A DNA stretch of 64,000 bases. Origin: Allolobophora icterica. Taxonomy: Eukaryota; Annelida; Clitellata; Crassiclitellata; Lumbricidae. A program made the position numbers and the translations under genes. Positions 48,781 through 60,975 of this stretch are shown here, piece after piece (the stretch's first letter is position 1; every line of letters begins with the position of its first letter). The stretch is from positions 80,510,541 to 80,574,540 of the forward strand of contig OY744606.1 of NCBI GenBank assembly GCA_963556255.1, in the 5' to 3' direction. The notes beneath the pieces were generated by a model that worked only from the letters and a program-made list of their open reading frames with translations, was not told where the DNA came from and made no database searches.

Positions 48781-49500
48781 AATGGTGGAAGAGTGACTGG
48801 CAGTAATGAAAAAGGAACAAATTTAAGGAATTCGGGAAGCTGGATTCGCGATGAACAACAGCTCAAACTAAAAGCTGGATTCGCGATGAAAATATTGACC
48901 ATTCAATGAGAAATAATTAAAGTAGGCCTACCTTAACTGGATGATTTACTAATAATGATAATTGCAACAACAACAACAATAACCACAAAAATAATAAACC
49001 TAACAATTAAAACGCAAACGTAATTATAAATTTAACACTATCAGTCATCACTAGACACCTTTAAAATACTTTAAAAGAATCTTATAATACTCATGAACCG
49101 CGCACATTTAGCCAGTGATTCATTTCGTCCTCCTTAGTTGCAACTGATTTGGCCGAATCAAAACTCTTTACGAAGCTCGCTTGAACTGTAAAAGACCTTA
49201 TAATTAATTAACCTGAATTTCTGATTCGTTATTCGTAAGTTCGTAAGTTTCAAAAGTGCTACTTAAAAAAATAACGACAAACACAGGTTATTAACCAATT
49301 AGGTTGCCTGAAGGCCTCAGACAGACAAAGTTAAAGAGAGACAGACAGATACAGAGAGACAGAGACGGAGAGACACACGCAGAGTGACACAGAGAAGAAG
49401 ACACAGAGGGACAGCGAACAGGGAGAGGGGGTGAGGGAGAGGGAGGGAGAGAGACAGAGAGATAGAGACAGAGACAGAGAGAGGGGGGCAAGGAAAATAT
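48781..49500. repeat. Background and GACAGA tract
   Basis: A 19-bp direct repeat AAGCTGGATTCGCGATGAA at about 48837 and 48871; M1(-) at 49050-49075; GAGACAGA-rich tract at 49320-49495. Confidence 0.55.
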
Positions 49501-50834
49501 CAGAATGGTTAGACATTGCAGAAATGTTTATCTCTTATCAATATCAACGGCCTTCGTTATCATAAATGTCGTTAAACTGGAAGCTATTTTAGCATTTAAA
49601 AAATATTTGAATGAATAAGAGGTTGAAATCAACAACCGTGGCAGCCGTGAGATGTCGCTAAGAACAAGTACTGGATAATTTTAATATTTTCTGACGACAC
49701 CTTTAAAACGTTGACACATAGTGCTATATATTAAGTTAATTGCTAATACATTAAATTTGCTCATTGCATTTCTTGCGAACGTCAAGAACTCTTGAAAGGA
49801 ATTTCTCTAAATGAACTTTAACGACCTTTGATGCCATTGGATGTAATTAACCTGTTAGTAACAGTCATTCATTAATTCTGCAAAGGCCGTTCTTTTATTC
49901 TTTTGGTAGTGCCAGTCACTAGCCTGGATAAAGCAGGAGGGCGACGCTAACATCTCTCTTAACACGCAGCGTCGTTAAAGAGTAACTAACCAATCAATTC
50001 ATTAATTAAAAAGCACGGAAACTACTAATTAGAAACTGTTATGTATTCTGGATTTATGAAATGTTTTCTATCTTTCTTCAGCAACTGACATAACTTTCGT
50101 ACGAATAATCAATGAATAATCAACCCTTGAGACAGGTTCTAATTCTAGACATACGAGCAACGGTTAAAACATCTCACACAAGTTTAATTATCGACGTCAA
50201 CGTGTCGAAGGAGATCCATTGCATTTTCTGTTGCTAGGTTACAAGTTGTTTTAAATACATTATTTAACTACATTTGATCTCGTAAGATGTCGTTAAACGT
50301 TGGAAACCAAAACTCTCTTTAGACACCTGTAAAACAGTTAAAAGTAACGCTATATATGGAGAAATCCCATTCATCCATTACTCACACGCCATTCCTTACC
50401 ATTTGTTGTCATAATTATTGTAACAGATAGATATTTCCAATATATTCAGATATAAGTGGAAATTATTCAAGTTAGAATTTAACATTAACATTTACTTGTT
50501 TAGTGTGGGCTGCAAACAAAGTGAAGTTTTCAAGCTGAGCAGCCTTATCAGTAAAGGAAAGGTTTTACAGGTTGTAGGAGTTTTTAATGTTCTCTATGAA
50601 CTTTGGTGGGTGATTTTACACTTGTCAAGTCTTTCAGTTGTTGAGCTGTAATATGTACATAGTAAAATGTGTTGTAGGTTTTTACCATTTCTATATATTA
50701 TGTTAATATTGCTTGTATGCATTGATTATAAATTACTGTTTTGACACCTTTAAATGATACCTTTTACACACTATAAATATTTTGTTTTCACCGCATTGTA
50801 CATATTCTTGAATTGCTGTTAACGGCTTTTGATG
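49501..50834 (-). repeat. Composite-repeat array, all minus
   Basis: M2(-) near 49545, 49650, 49825, 50280 and 50820; M1(-) near 49695, 50318 and 50740; M3(-) at 49905-49985. Orientation is uniform. No gene. Confidence 0.65.
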
Positions 50835-50979
50835 CAGTTGCGGCACCACGATTTGAAAAGTAGTACGGCAAATTAGAGGGTCTGGATAAAAGTGTACGGC
50901 AAAATTATATTTTTGCCGTAAACCCTTAAAAACTGGTACGGCAAAAACCGTACAACAAACATAGGCGGCGCCGCCACTG
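50835..50979. mobile_element. Non-autonomous hAT-like element Hd, 145 bp
   Basis: Ends CAGTTGCGGCACC and CAGTGGCGGCGCC (inverted, 11 of 13). Flanks TTTTGATG (50827-50834) and TTTTGCTG (50980-50987), one mismatch. It splits an M2(-) copy. Interior repeats GTACGGCAAA four times in varied form. Confidence 0.75.
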
Positions 50980-51539
50980 TTTTGCTGTCTTATGACTATG
51001 TCAAACTTTGGAATAAAAAACATCATTACCTCGAATTCTATGACTGTGTTATGCCATACGAACAGTGAGAACTATTCAAAACTCATTTCTGCCTACGTCA
51101 GCGGCATAAGATGTCGTTAAACGTTGGATCCATCTGTTCATTAACTCCGCCACTCTCTGTACTCTGGCAGTGCCGGCCTCAAGCCTGGCGTAAGGAGGAG
51201 GGCGACGCAAATCATCTTTTTATGACACAACGTCGTGCGCTTCTGAGTAGGGATCTTGAAAGTGCGCTATACAAATTTCGATTGATTGATAAACATCACT
51301 AACCAAATCATCCCTTGATCCCTTGGTTTCTAAGCTGAGCTGGATATTCCCGTCGCAAATATTTTTAACATCTCCCTCGTTCAATTTTGCCGATATCATA
51401 TAGAACAAGGTCATTATAATTAGTCTCTATTGCTAATTCAGTGTAAATCTCAATTTATTGTTAACAGCTGCATTTTGACAGCTGTTTGATTGACTAAACG
51501 AATATACAATACAATACAAGCATACATCCCTCCTCAATG
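50980..51539. repeat. Background and LINE-tail scrap
   Basis: M2(-) at 51080-51130, M3(-) at 51135-51235, then plus-strand tail GTGCGCTATACAAATTTCG and (ATTG)n at 51268-51290. A TACAA pentamer run at 51504-51519. Confidence 0.6.
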
Positions 51540-51860
51540 GAAGATAAGTAGGATAACATCGGTTGCTAAAAGCGCAAAGCCTACCTCAGAATCAGATTTC
51601 AGACCCATCTCAATTACTCGTATTTTATGTTGAATATTAGAAAAACAAATTGTCTGCAGATTTTTCTACCCGATCTTAACTAACCATCAACTTAATCACA
51701 TGTACTCACACCAGTTTGCTTTCAGACCCACGGGTTCTACCTCGGCTGCTCTGATAGCCCTTACACACAACCTCACCCTTATGCTTAACACCAACCAGCT
51801 TGTGCCCTTGATAGCTTTAGATTTTTCCAAGACATTCGGGTCTGGAAAATCCTTACTAAA
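51540..51860 (+). pseudogene. LINE RT core fragment
   Basis: Pieces: DFRPISITRIL (about 51596-51630), HQFAFRPTGSTSAALIALTH (about 51710-51768), then NQLVPLIALDFSKTF (about 51795-51840), which are RT fingers/palm blocks up to the first catalytic Asp. Frames are broken and both ends missing. Family differs from the CR1/L2-like and I-type copies. Confidence 0.75.
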
Positions 51861-52144
51861 CGTTTTTAACTAGTTCAAACGTCTATGCACAATGGCGCCT
51901 CTAGCGGCGTTATAGTATCAGATAGTATGTGATAGATTTTACAGTCCGATCGGCAATTTTCGTTTCTTAAATCCATCAAAATTTCGTGTAAGTTTATAGA
52001 AATGTTGACTTCCACGGTACTGGCGTCAATAGAATGCAAAGAATGGAAATATGCAATATTTTCTTCGACACCTCTGAAATGCTTGTTAATGATGCTATAT
52101 ATTAGAAATGCCCCAAACAAACGCAAGTAAGTTTCTAAATATCA
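51861..52144 (-). repeat. Background M2-like, M1(-)
   Basis: M1(-) at 52058-52080 followed by GATGCTATATATTAG; a degenerate M2(-) upstream. No gene. Confidence 0.5.
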
Positions 52145-52330
52145 CGTATCACGTAGAACTTTCCTCAATCCGAGGGTTGGTCGCTTCATGGACAAGTTTC
52201 CTCCATCTCCTCCTGTCCTCCGTCTCCGACAACACTTGATTGAACGATAAATCCATCCAAGTTCTGATGTTGGTGATCCATCACATCCTCGGTCTCCCTT
52301 GTGCTCTTGCCCCTTTCTAAGTACCACAAT
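52145..52330 (-). pseudogene. LINE C-terminal domain fragment
   Basis: Minus strand reads RARAQGRPRM, stop, WITNIRTWMDLSFNQVLSET then EDRRRWRKLVHEATNP, the R.GRP..W...I..W....DR..WR...V signature of endonuclease-RT LINE C-termini. Confidence 0.7.
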
Positions 52331-52639
52331 GGAAATTGTGTGTGGATGAAAATGTACAACGTAGAAAACGATACAAAAACTTTACTTAGTAACGTCAACG
52401 GTTATCATGCCTTTTGTGGGTCACTTTGGATGTAAGTTAGAAGAAGAAGAAAAGAGCAGTCCCTTAAGCTAGCCCTGAGGCTGCCATAGCCATGAAGTGT
52501 TAACGACTTAATTTTCTTAGCCTCGGTATATGATGACGGATGGCCACTCCTCTCCCTCGCCGTCTCATCTTCCCACTGACAGTGTACGGTCAGTGTTGAA
52601 TGTTCTCATCACAGCGCCCTTGTAGCGGCATGGTCGCGT
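52331..52639. other. Background and unassigned sequence
   Basis: M2-like ACGTCAACGGTTATCATG at 52392. 52440-52640 shows GAAGTGTTAACG and no recognised element. Confidence 0.4.
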
Positions 52640-52797
52640 TACGGCGCTCTATAAATTGTCCGTGTTATAGCTGAGTTGGCTATGGGTGCAGGTGAAGCAG
52701 AACCTCGAATCAAATGTTTTGCCCTTGGTGGGGATTTTTACACCCCAAACCTGATTGATAGTCCAGCGCGCTAACCACTACACTATCGAGCACCCCA
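52640..52797 (-). mobile_element. tRNA-derived SINE, copy 4
   Basis: Minus strand head GGGGTGCTCGATAGTGTAGT then GGTTAGCGCGCTGGACTA (A-box region), B-box-like TTTGATTCGAGGTTC further in, and the 3' end ACGGACAATTTATAGAGCGCC. A diverged copy. Confidence 0.6.
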
Positions 52798-53734
52798 TGT
52801 AAGTTAAACTATGAAAAATGCAATGCTCTCCTTCGACACCTGTAAAACGTTTCCTAGTCACGCTATGGATATTCGAAATTGTCCCTGACCGTAATTTCAG
52901 CTCTAGTGAACACTGCATTAAACTGGATATGGATGATATGGATGCAAATCTACCACAGAGAAAACGGTACAAACGTTTGACCTACTGACATCAAAGGCTA
53001 TCATGAGATTATTATTATTGACAAGATCTTTCAATACGTCGTTGTATTATGCACAAACTATCTATTGATGTCGCACCAAAAGCCAACAGATGTCGCTAAA
53101 CGGTAAATTACAGTGCAATCGTAATTGTAATGTGAAACTTCTAAAGCGCCTTTCAAAAGCTGAGCGCATGGCACCATCTCAATTGCGTACGCTGCGTCGA
53201 GTCAGATAGGTTGTCCATAGAAAGGAAGTAAAAAGCAAAGTCCTGTTGCCAGAAGACCAAGAAGAGATGGAGGCAGAGGATATGCTAAGGAGGGTTTCTT
53301 TTAAGTCGACAAAGATTGGTTGGTGGAGGATCATATGAGTCAGAGTAGGAACTTTTATAGAGATCGGTATAACTTGGAATGGAAAACCCGAGGTTTCTTT
53401 TAACGGTTAAGAAGCAGAGTAGCAGACGGGTTTCGCTGAGGACAAGAAAGGTTCGAAGGTGGAAGAGCGGATGGATTAGGGTGGGAATTGATGTCAACGA
53501 CCTTTAATGCCATAAGATATTGCTAAGCAATGGATAATAATGGTAACATATATTATCGTGGGGTCCTCAGATACCTTTAAAACGCTATTTTATATTTTAC
53601 GTTGAAAAGCTACTACGACACCTTTTAAACGCTTGAACCGATTCTATATAAGTATAAACTGCTTGCGTCCGCTACTTTGAATGCCATTTGGACACCATGC
53701 AGCATCACTGGTCGAACAATTATCATAACGCTGA
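52798..53734 (-). repeat. Background array with LINE-tail fragment
   Basis: M1(-) at 52830, 53560 and 53612; M2(-) at 52990, 53085 and 53500. 53105-53215 is a minus-strand LINE tail (CTAAAGCGCCTTTCAAAAGC, ACGCTGCGTCGAGTCAGA). 53230-53480 unassigned. Confidence 0.6.
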
Positions 53735-53962
53735 TTAAAAGCAATTTCTATATTAAGAGAAATGAAGATTTATTTTCTACAATTCCTGCATCATTTCAAT
53801 CTCCAGCTTACTCACAAACAGCTCCTTGGAAAGATGAACGTATTAAAGTGGATTTGCCCTTAACAAAAAAAAGATAGATTCATCGGTGTAATGAGAACTT
53901 TGTCATTAGAGTTAATTAATATATTAAGCGACTAAAGGCACATATATATAGATGTATAAAAA
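53735..53962 (+). pseudogene. I-type LINE fragment (RT to RNase H linker)
   Basis: FYIKRNEDLFSTIPASFQSP then AYSQTAPWKDERIKVDLPLT parallels residues 388-426 of the ORF at 9080-11287 (IFKRTEHFFSLISQPFKSP, STAPWLNKTIKVDLSLK). A stop follows at 53874 and LSLELIN-like text continues out of frame. Confidence 0.75.
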
Positions 53963-54647
53963 TGTAAACATTGTTAAAATATTTCATGAAAATATTACCT
54001 GTATATACATAATCTCTTTCTTTGAACCATAACAAGCACTATATAAATGCATCTTATCAAATTTGAATTTTATGTATAAATTGAGCTTTTCAATAGAGAA
54101 AATGCAGCTGGAAATTATGTTTCTGTATCATTAAATAAAGTTAATTTTATTTTTTAATATTAACAAGAATTTTTAAATTATATAACAACTATTGTTACTT
54201 GTTAAAATGTAACATGTGTGAATCTAGAACTGGATTAAATATGAACAAATACGCCTAATAAATTGGTTGCATAAACTCATATCTCTATGATATGAAAATG
54301 TAAAAAAATAACCTGAAATAACTTGTAATTAGTGTGTAATTAATTTGCAATGCTTTAGGTATTAAATAACAACTGATCATTTTACATAAATGAATTTGGT
54401 GTAAATGTATAATTATTGTGTTACAGTTCTTGAAAATTTCTGTAAATAAATTTCTGTTTAATCTTAAAATGCAACAAAGTGAGCATCTACAGCTACAAAA
54501 ATGAAAAAAACGAGCTGTTGATGGTGCTGGGGCCTGTAAAGCCGTAAAAACATGTGACATAGTTCTCCAGTAATAATAATCCCATGACTACCAGGCCACC
54601 GATAAGAGATTTTATGACTGAAAAGAGCCTATATCCACCGAAAAGAG
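53963..54647. other. AT-rich sequence, possible LINE 3' region
   Basis: Very AT-rich and without motif copies to about 54560, so it may be the 3' part of the LINE fragment before it. 54590-54647 contains GAAAAGAGCCTATATCCACC, repeated at 54815-54835. Confidence 0.4.
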
Positions 54648-54792
54648 AACAATGGCGTAAACGAGTCCAAAATATTGGAGGGGGCTTTGGTGATTCATTC
54701 TTCACTTGTTGCATAGGATATACAGTCAATCTCAAATATTGGGTGGGAGCACGTGCCCCGGCTCCCCCCCCTCCTGAGTCTACGCCTATGCC
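54648..54792. mobile_element. MITE G1, copy 2
   Basis: Starts AATGGCGTAAACGAGTCC, then AAAATATTGGAGGGGG, later ATTGGGTGGGAGCACGTGCC, and ends GAGTCTACGCCTATG. Near relative of 1421-1557. Flanking direct repeat not clear. Confidence 0.6.
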
Positions 54793-56299
54793 TTGGAAAG
54801 AGCATTATGGCCATTGGAAAGAGCCTATATCGCCACCGAAAGAGCCTTAATGGCTACATCACTGTCTATCATTAACTGTCTATCGACGTTAACGGCCTTT
54901 GTGCCACAAGATATCGCTAAGCACTGGGTAATTCAATGGTTTCTTTGGACACCTTTAAATGAATCTCTCTGACGTTATATATGAAGAACCTACGTCACTT
55001 TTCAATAGATCATCCTCTCCCATCTGTAAGTGTCAGTCCAGAGACATCGAGACAGAAGGGCGACGCTAATCGTCCTCATTACTATCTAGCATTGTCAAAC
55101 AACAACTAACCGACTTTTTAATTTGAATGGGCTGTATTGTTGCCATAAGATTTCGTTTAACTCTGGGTCCACTGGTCGTACTGTGCCGGTGCCAGCCACA
55201 AGCCTGGAGAAAGGAGGAGGGCGACGTTAATCGTCTTTGTTATGACACAGTTTCGTAAAACAACCCACTAACCAACTTATAATAAGGACGGGACACGTTA
55301 TGCAAATGAATTCTATGTATCTTAGAAAACATAGAGAGCGCTCTTTAGACACCTTTAAAAGGCTTTTCAATGACGCTATATAAGTTTGGAACGCAGGCGT
55401 CATATGAATGAGATAGCAAATGATACTTGTGTGTCATAGACATTGTTAGATGTATTGCTTTAAAGTTTAAACGATGTGACATTAGTGACATCGTACGGAT
55501 CGGTTTCGCCAACTTTAAATTGTGTCTCTCGTTTTCTTTGAATTGTAATTCTGAATTGTCATCAGCGGCCATTGATGTAATAAGACGACGTTAAACTTTG
55601 GAATAATAATTTAAGAATGATTGAACTTTCAGCAAGGTATAAAAAGTAGTGCGCTCTAATTAGATACCTTTAAAACGCGGTCAACCGATGCTATAAAAGC
55701 CGGGAGTAGGGTCGACTGATTAAATAGAAGGTGTCAACGGCCAACGTTTGATGTCGTTAAACTCAGGATTCATATAGCCAGGCATTATAATAAAAAAAAG
55801 AGCAACTCCTCTGATAGTCACAAGATTTCTTTAAAATCTTTAGGTTGCAATGCTTTCTACAGTTCTCTTTAACGCTTTTTAAAAATGGACTTCAAATAAA
55901 TTTTAAACTATGCCATGTGTAGCCTACTTTTCAAATACATTTAATCACCAGCTATTCTACTTCAGCTCCCTTACCTTCAAATTTTTGTTCGAAGGCTAAG
56001 CTATAGCTGAACGGTCAAAGAATAAAAAAAACAAAGCAAAAACTGTATTAAGTCAACATAATTTCTGTTGACGTCAACGGCCTTTGAAGCCATAGAATGT
56101 CGTTAAACCTGCAATCCACTCATTCAAACGCCGCGGCAGTGTCCCCACTGACGCTTTCAGGCGGTGCCAGTCCCTACACTGAAGAAAGGAGGGCGATGCT
56201 AATCATCTCCATTGTTAAACAGAAAAATACACACAATCGCAATTATTACGCTCCGAATTGTCATTTTGAGGTGACACTAAGGTCAACATCAACAGCCAA
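54793..56299 (-). repeat. Composite-repeat array, all minus
   Basis: M2(-) near 54890, 55135, 55560, 55735 and 56075; M1(-) near 54945, 55345 and 55660; M3(-) at 55025-55095, 55185-55265 and 56150-56220. Typical order M2-M3-M1 on the plus strand. No gene. Confidence 0.65.
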
Positions 56300-56402
56300 A
56301 AGATGTCGCAATCGCAATTGTAATCTCCAAATTTCTAAAGCGCTACTCTAAAGTTAAGCGCAAGCACCAGCTTATTCACGAGCGCTGCGTCATATCAGAG
56401 GG
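56300..56402 (-). mobile_element. LINE 3'-tail fragment
   Basis: Plus strand CAATCGCAATTGTAATC, TTTCTAAAGCGCTACTC and ACGAGCGCTGCGTCATATCA; minus-strand 3' end with a pentamer/hexamer tail. Confidence 0.6.
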
Positions 56403-56690
<288 letters not shown>

Positions 56691-56890
56691 NNNNNNNNNN
56701 NNNNNNNNNNNNNNNNNNNNNNNNNNNNNNNNNNNNNNNNNNNNNNNNNNNNNNNNNNNNNNNNNNNNNNNNNNNNNNNNNNNNNNNNNNNNNNNNNNNN
56801 NNNNNNNNNNNNNNNNNNNNNNNNNNNNNNNNNNNNNNNNNNNNNNNNNNNNNNNNNNNNNNNNNNNNNNNNNNNNNNNNNNNNNNNNNN
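56691..56890. other. Assembly gap, 200 N
   Basis: Exactly 200 N between a purine tract and a (GTA)n run, so probably unresolved microsatellite. Confidence 0.99.
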
Positions 56891-56933
<43 letters not shown>

Positions 56934-56944
56934 CAGCAGCAGTA
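56891..56944. repeat. (GTA)n remnant
   Basis: (GTA)n to 56929, then AGCAGCAGCAG. Confidence 0.95.
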
Positions 56945-57075
56945 TGCAACTGTTAAGCGCCACTATCTAATGAAGAGGCATCTATATCCGTCTCAGGAAA
57001 GGACCAGATTTGAACCAGTGCTCTCCGCACTACAAAGCGAGCACTCTAACCAATCGGCTACAGTGTTACACGTGT
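56945..57075 (-). mobile_element. tRNA-derived SINE, copy 5
   Basis: Minus strand TGTAGCCGATTGGTTAGAGT (A-box), about 30 nt later GGTTCAAATCTGG (B-box), tail TTAGATAGTGGCGCTTAAC. Another tail-only scrap of this family is at 57690-57735. Confidence 0.7.
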
Positions 57076-57685
57076 TGCTAACATATTGTGCCAAGCTGAT
57101 GGCCAGTCAGGTGAAGAGACCCCTCACAGTTGCTGTGGAAAGTGAGGCACCTGCAGATCCCCACAGGATGAAGAGTCCTTCACCTGAAGACGTTGGCTTA
57201 GGTAAATAGTGATGGAGCTGGTTGTGTCAATATACAGTTAATCATTGGCTTCATAAATTGTTAACACCTAGAATGTTCTCGCTGTAGATGGGTCTTTTTT
57301 AACCAGAAACAGCTGCTCGCTCTGTTTTGTCAACAGTCTTGGCAACTCCTCTGTTTCGACGCAGCTTCGCCTTCTGGTTACCTAATCTTCGAGTGGCGCT
57401 CTATAAATCATCGGACTTATGAATTGGCGAAGTAAAGACAGAGAGAGAGGGATTGAATAAGAAAGAAACGAGCATGGCTCTTTGTCTGAAGAAAGCCAAG
57501 ATAATTGCTTTAAATGAATATAGGGATTAGTTCGTTGTTAAATGTCAAAAAGAAACCATTATCATACCTAACCCTGCAAAATGTCACGGTCCTAAGCAAG
57601 GAATGCCTATATTTAAATTCTAGCTATGCTTAGCAGTAATCTGGTTTCTGTCTTCACCTCAGTTATTATTAGATTTACACATAAT
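57076..57685. other. Unassigned with a LINE-tail scrap
   Basis: 57385-57420 (GAGTGGCGCTCTATAAATCATC) looks like a plus-strand LINE/SINE tail. The rest is not recognised. Confidence 0.4.
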
Positions 57686-58074
57686 GTAAATGAAGCGCCA
57701 CTATCTGATGACCAAGCCTCAATCGAGCGCGCAGATTCCAACAGTTTAACAACATCTTATGGCAACAAAGACCGTTGACGTGAGAAAAAAACTATTTTGA
57801 ACAGTCATCACCGTTCGCATGGCGTAATACAACTCAATAGTAATCAATCGGATGCAAAATTTAACGACATCTTATGGCAACATACGCCGTTGTCGTCGAA
57901 AGAAATTTTTTTCGCTGAATACAGCTATCTTTTACGCTTTTTAATTTTTATTCTTTGACCGTTATACTGGTTTAGCCTTGGAACTAATCGTAATCTTACA
58001 GACTGCCACAATTTGCAAACTAATCGTTTACTGTTTTCATCTTTATATAACAACATATGACACCGTTTTGAAGG
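57686..58074 (+). repeat. SINE-tail scrap, M2(+), M1(+)
   Basis: AAGCGCCACTATCTGATGACC at 57696; M2(+) at 57745-57785 and 57858-57900; M1(+) at 58060-58080. Confidence 0.55.
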
Positions 58075-58325
58075 TGTCTTCTTCTTTATGTTCTCTGCTC
58101 ACCAGCAGGTTCGTATGACCAATGACGCCATCGTTCTCTGTCTTGTGCTCTTCTCTTCAGTCCACTGTATCCTTCTTCTTTTGTCATCATCCAGTCTAGC
58201 AGCATTGCCCTCGGTCTTCCTCGCGTCTTTTCCCCCTCCATCCTTCCCTCCATGATGTCTCTTAACAGTGTCTCACTCCTTAGGATGTGCCCGATCCATT
58301 TCCTTTGTCGTCCGCGTATAGTACT
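58075..58325 (-). pseudogene. LINE C-terminal domain fragment
   Basis: Minus strand encodes [42 protein letters not shown] and [19 protein letters not shown], the canonical C-terminus of endonuclease-RT LINE ORFs (RWIGHI.R, EG...G.R.RGRPR, DR..WR). The frame looks almost uninterrupted. Confidence 0.8.
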
Positions 58326-58469
58326 TATGAAGGTGTCTAAAGACTATTAAAACCAGAATTCGTTGAATCTCATCTATTCACCTACCGTGGTACAACATTT
58401 TAAAGGTGTCTAAGGAAAGCTAACTCTTTAGTTAGTTTCTGTTTAACGACGCTGTGTCATAACAAAATA
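58326..58469 (+). repeat. Background M1(+), M3(+)
   Basis: M1(+) at 58322-58340 and 58408-58425; M3(+) start GTTTAACGACGCTGTGTCAT cut by the MITE. Confidence 0.6.
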
Positions 58470-58574
58470 GGCATATTCAGTTCGAGTGTTTAATATCATC
58501 ATTTTTGTACAAAATTATATATATTTGATGTTTCCATAAAAATTATAATATTAATTACTCGAACTGAATATGCA
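58470..58574. mobile_element. Mariner-like MITE, 105 bp
   Basis: Inverted ends GGCATATTCAGTTCGAGT and TGCATATTCAGTTCGAGT (17 of 18), flanked by TA on both sides (58468-58469, 58575-58576), AT-rich interior. TA duplication and short size fit a Tc1/mariner-derived MITE. Inserted in M3. Confidence 0.7.
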
Positions 58575-59299
58575 TAGTTTGTTAATGATGCGTTTGCTTT
58601 ATGACACTTGCACAGCCAGAAACCAGGCATGGACGTTAGTGGTGCCAGTCCAATCTCCAAAGGCAGGGTTCAGAACAGTGGAGGACAAAGATGGTTAAAC
58701 AGAGACAGCCCAACTAGCTGGACTGATCCTACAATTGTCTCAAAGCTAAAAATCTTGGAACTCCACCACTGCCTTAAACTTGGGTGGTGCTAGTCTGGGC
58801 CTGGATAAAAGAAGAGGGCGAACTATTTACCTTCGCTTTGACACTGCGGCGTTAAACAGAAACTTCCAAAACGATTCATTCATGAGCTAACCTGTAATTG
58901 GCGTAACAGTAAAAATTGCATGAGAGATTTTGTCCAGTGGATGTCAACGGCCTTTCATACCAAAACGTGTCGCTTTTTCCGATTGTATAGCCATTAAAAT
59001 TTGGTGCAGGGTAAAGGGCGACATCAGCGATCCTGACGACCAAAAGATGTCGTTAACAACTTGAAATGCAAAGTTATTTATAGACACCTTTAAAGCGTTT
59101 CTAACTGTTGCAATATGTTGGTTAATAATTGCATTTAATGATAAGGATGTCACAAACTGCTGGGAGTAAATTATGTTGAATTCTTCTATACGTAATGCGA
59201 ACTTGTCATAATAATTGCACACCTCTTTTAAGGATAATATACCTCAATAAGTAAAAGCAGACGCGCTATTCTGTAATAGCATCGCTGTACCTTCGAAGG
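58575..59299 (-). repeat. Background array
   Basis: M3-like at 58630-58660; M3(-) at 58755-58860; M2(-) at 58940-58975 and 59035-59065; M1(-) at 59083-59105. No gene. Confidence 0.6.
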
Positions 59300-60975
59300 A
59301 TTTCGTCCAATCCTTGAAACGAAACTTTGTCAAATAATTGGATCATCAAACAAAAAATCATGCCAACTGGACCTCTCCCCCATTTATTTTGGTGAACATA
59401 TTAGATGATTTAGCTCCATTTCTAGTTTACATATTTAACAAGTCGCTTTCTGAGGGTTATCTACCTGCCTCCCAAAAACGAGCTATTGTTTTCCCAACCT
59501 TTAAAAGCAAAACGTTGACCAAAATGCCTGTCAAAATATTATCACCGGCCCATTTCCCATCTTTCTTTCCTCTCAAAGTCCCTTGAAAGACTAGTTTCAC
59601 TTCAGCTACTCCATTACTTTGACCAAGCTGGGCTTCTGCCGGCCGCCCAATCTGGCTTCAGGGGCTACCATTCCACAAAAACTGCTCTCTTATCCCTACT
59701 GTCTGATATTTATACAGCTATTGATCACTCTCACCTCTCTCTTATGGCACTTTTTGATGTCTCATCTGCGTTTGACACGGTTGATCATGAGATCCTGTTT
59801 CAGCGACTGGAACTGTCCTATGGCCTCTCTGGTATTCCTCTTCTTTGGTTTAAATCCTACCTCTCTGACCGCTCACAGTTGGTTGTCCTCGGTGAAACCA
59901 GGAGTCAGTGAACAGAGGTTGAATTTGGTGTTCCCCAGGGCTCGGTGCTCGATCCCATCCTATACATCCTCTTCACTGCTGATATCCCGTCTCTATTTAC
60001 TAAACATGAGGCAAATGGCCATCTTTATGCAGATGATGCTCAGGCTTTTGTACATTGTCCGTCAACTGATCAACTCTCCCTTGTTCGCTCCTTTGACCAT
60101 CTTGTCTCTGACCTTCACTACTGGATGTCAACTAACCGTCTCTGCCTAAACACTGCTAAGACTCAATTAATCTGGTTTGCAACTAGACAGCAGCTTGCTA
60201 AACCCAACTTTCCATTGCTGTCTGAGAAATTTCCTGCTTACACCTACTCCTCCACCGTCCGCGACTTGGGTGTCACACTTGACTCCTCCCTCACATTCAA
60301 AGAGCATATCTCCAACATGACTTGCTCCTGCTTCTTTCAACTTAGGCGTCTCAGGGCCATCAGACTCACCTTCTGTCTTTACCACCATAGTTCACGCATT
60401 TGTCTGCTCACGCTTGGACTACTGCAACTCGCTCCTCATGGGTCTCCCCAAGCAGCGTCTTTCCCCCCTTCAATCTGTTCTAAATGCTTCTTCTAGGCTC
60501 ATCGCTCGATTCCCCCGGTTTGCCCATATCTCTACTTACATGTACATGCTTGATGTCCTTCACTGGCTCCCTATTGCTGCGCGCATCCGATATAAGATCC
60601 TTTTCCTTGTCTCTAAATCTCAGCAGCCTACTGCCCCGAAATATTTCTCGAACTAACTGCGAAAGCGCTATCTGCATCTTCTGCTCGCTCATTGCGCTTT
60701 GTAAATCGGCTTGATCTTTTTGTTCCCAGGGGTAAAACTGCCTTGGCCCAGCATCGGGCGTTTGCTGTAGTGGGTCCCACGATCTGGAATGACCTTCATC
60801 CTGTGCTCAGGGCCAAACTAATGACTGGCTTTTCCTCATCGGTCTCGCGTTCCCTAAAGGCATTTCTGTTTCCCCGGGGCTTCTGTGCTGAGAGCGCCTC
60901 TGAATAGTTATTCTGCGAGAGGCGCTTTATAAATTTCTAGATACGATGCGATACGACACGATACGATACGATATA
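59300..60975 (+). pseudogene. CR1/L2-like LINE, broken RT
   Basis: Blocks in order but in shifting frames: SEGYLPASQKRAIVFP; AAQSGFRGYHSTKTALLSL; FDVSSAFDTVDHEIL; a TGA after ETRSQ at about 59909; EFGVPQGSVLDPILYILF; LYADDAQAF with YADD at 60026-60037; DYCNSLLMGLP; DVLHWLPIAARIRYKIL; APKYFSN; RLDLFVPRGKTALAQHRAF; GPTIWNDLHPVLR. Tail GAGAGGCGCTTTATAAATT then (GATAC)n at 60940-60975. At least four frameshifts and one stop, so inactive. Endonuclease missing. Same family as 27900-28806 and 23983-24376. Confidence 0.88.
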
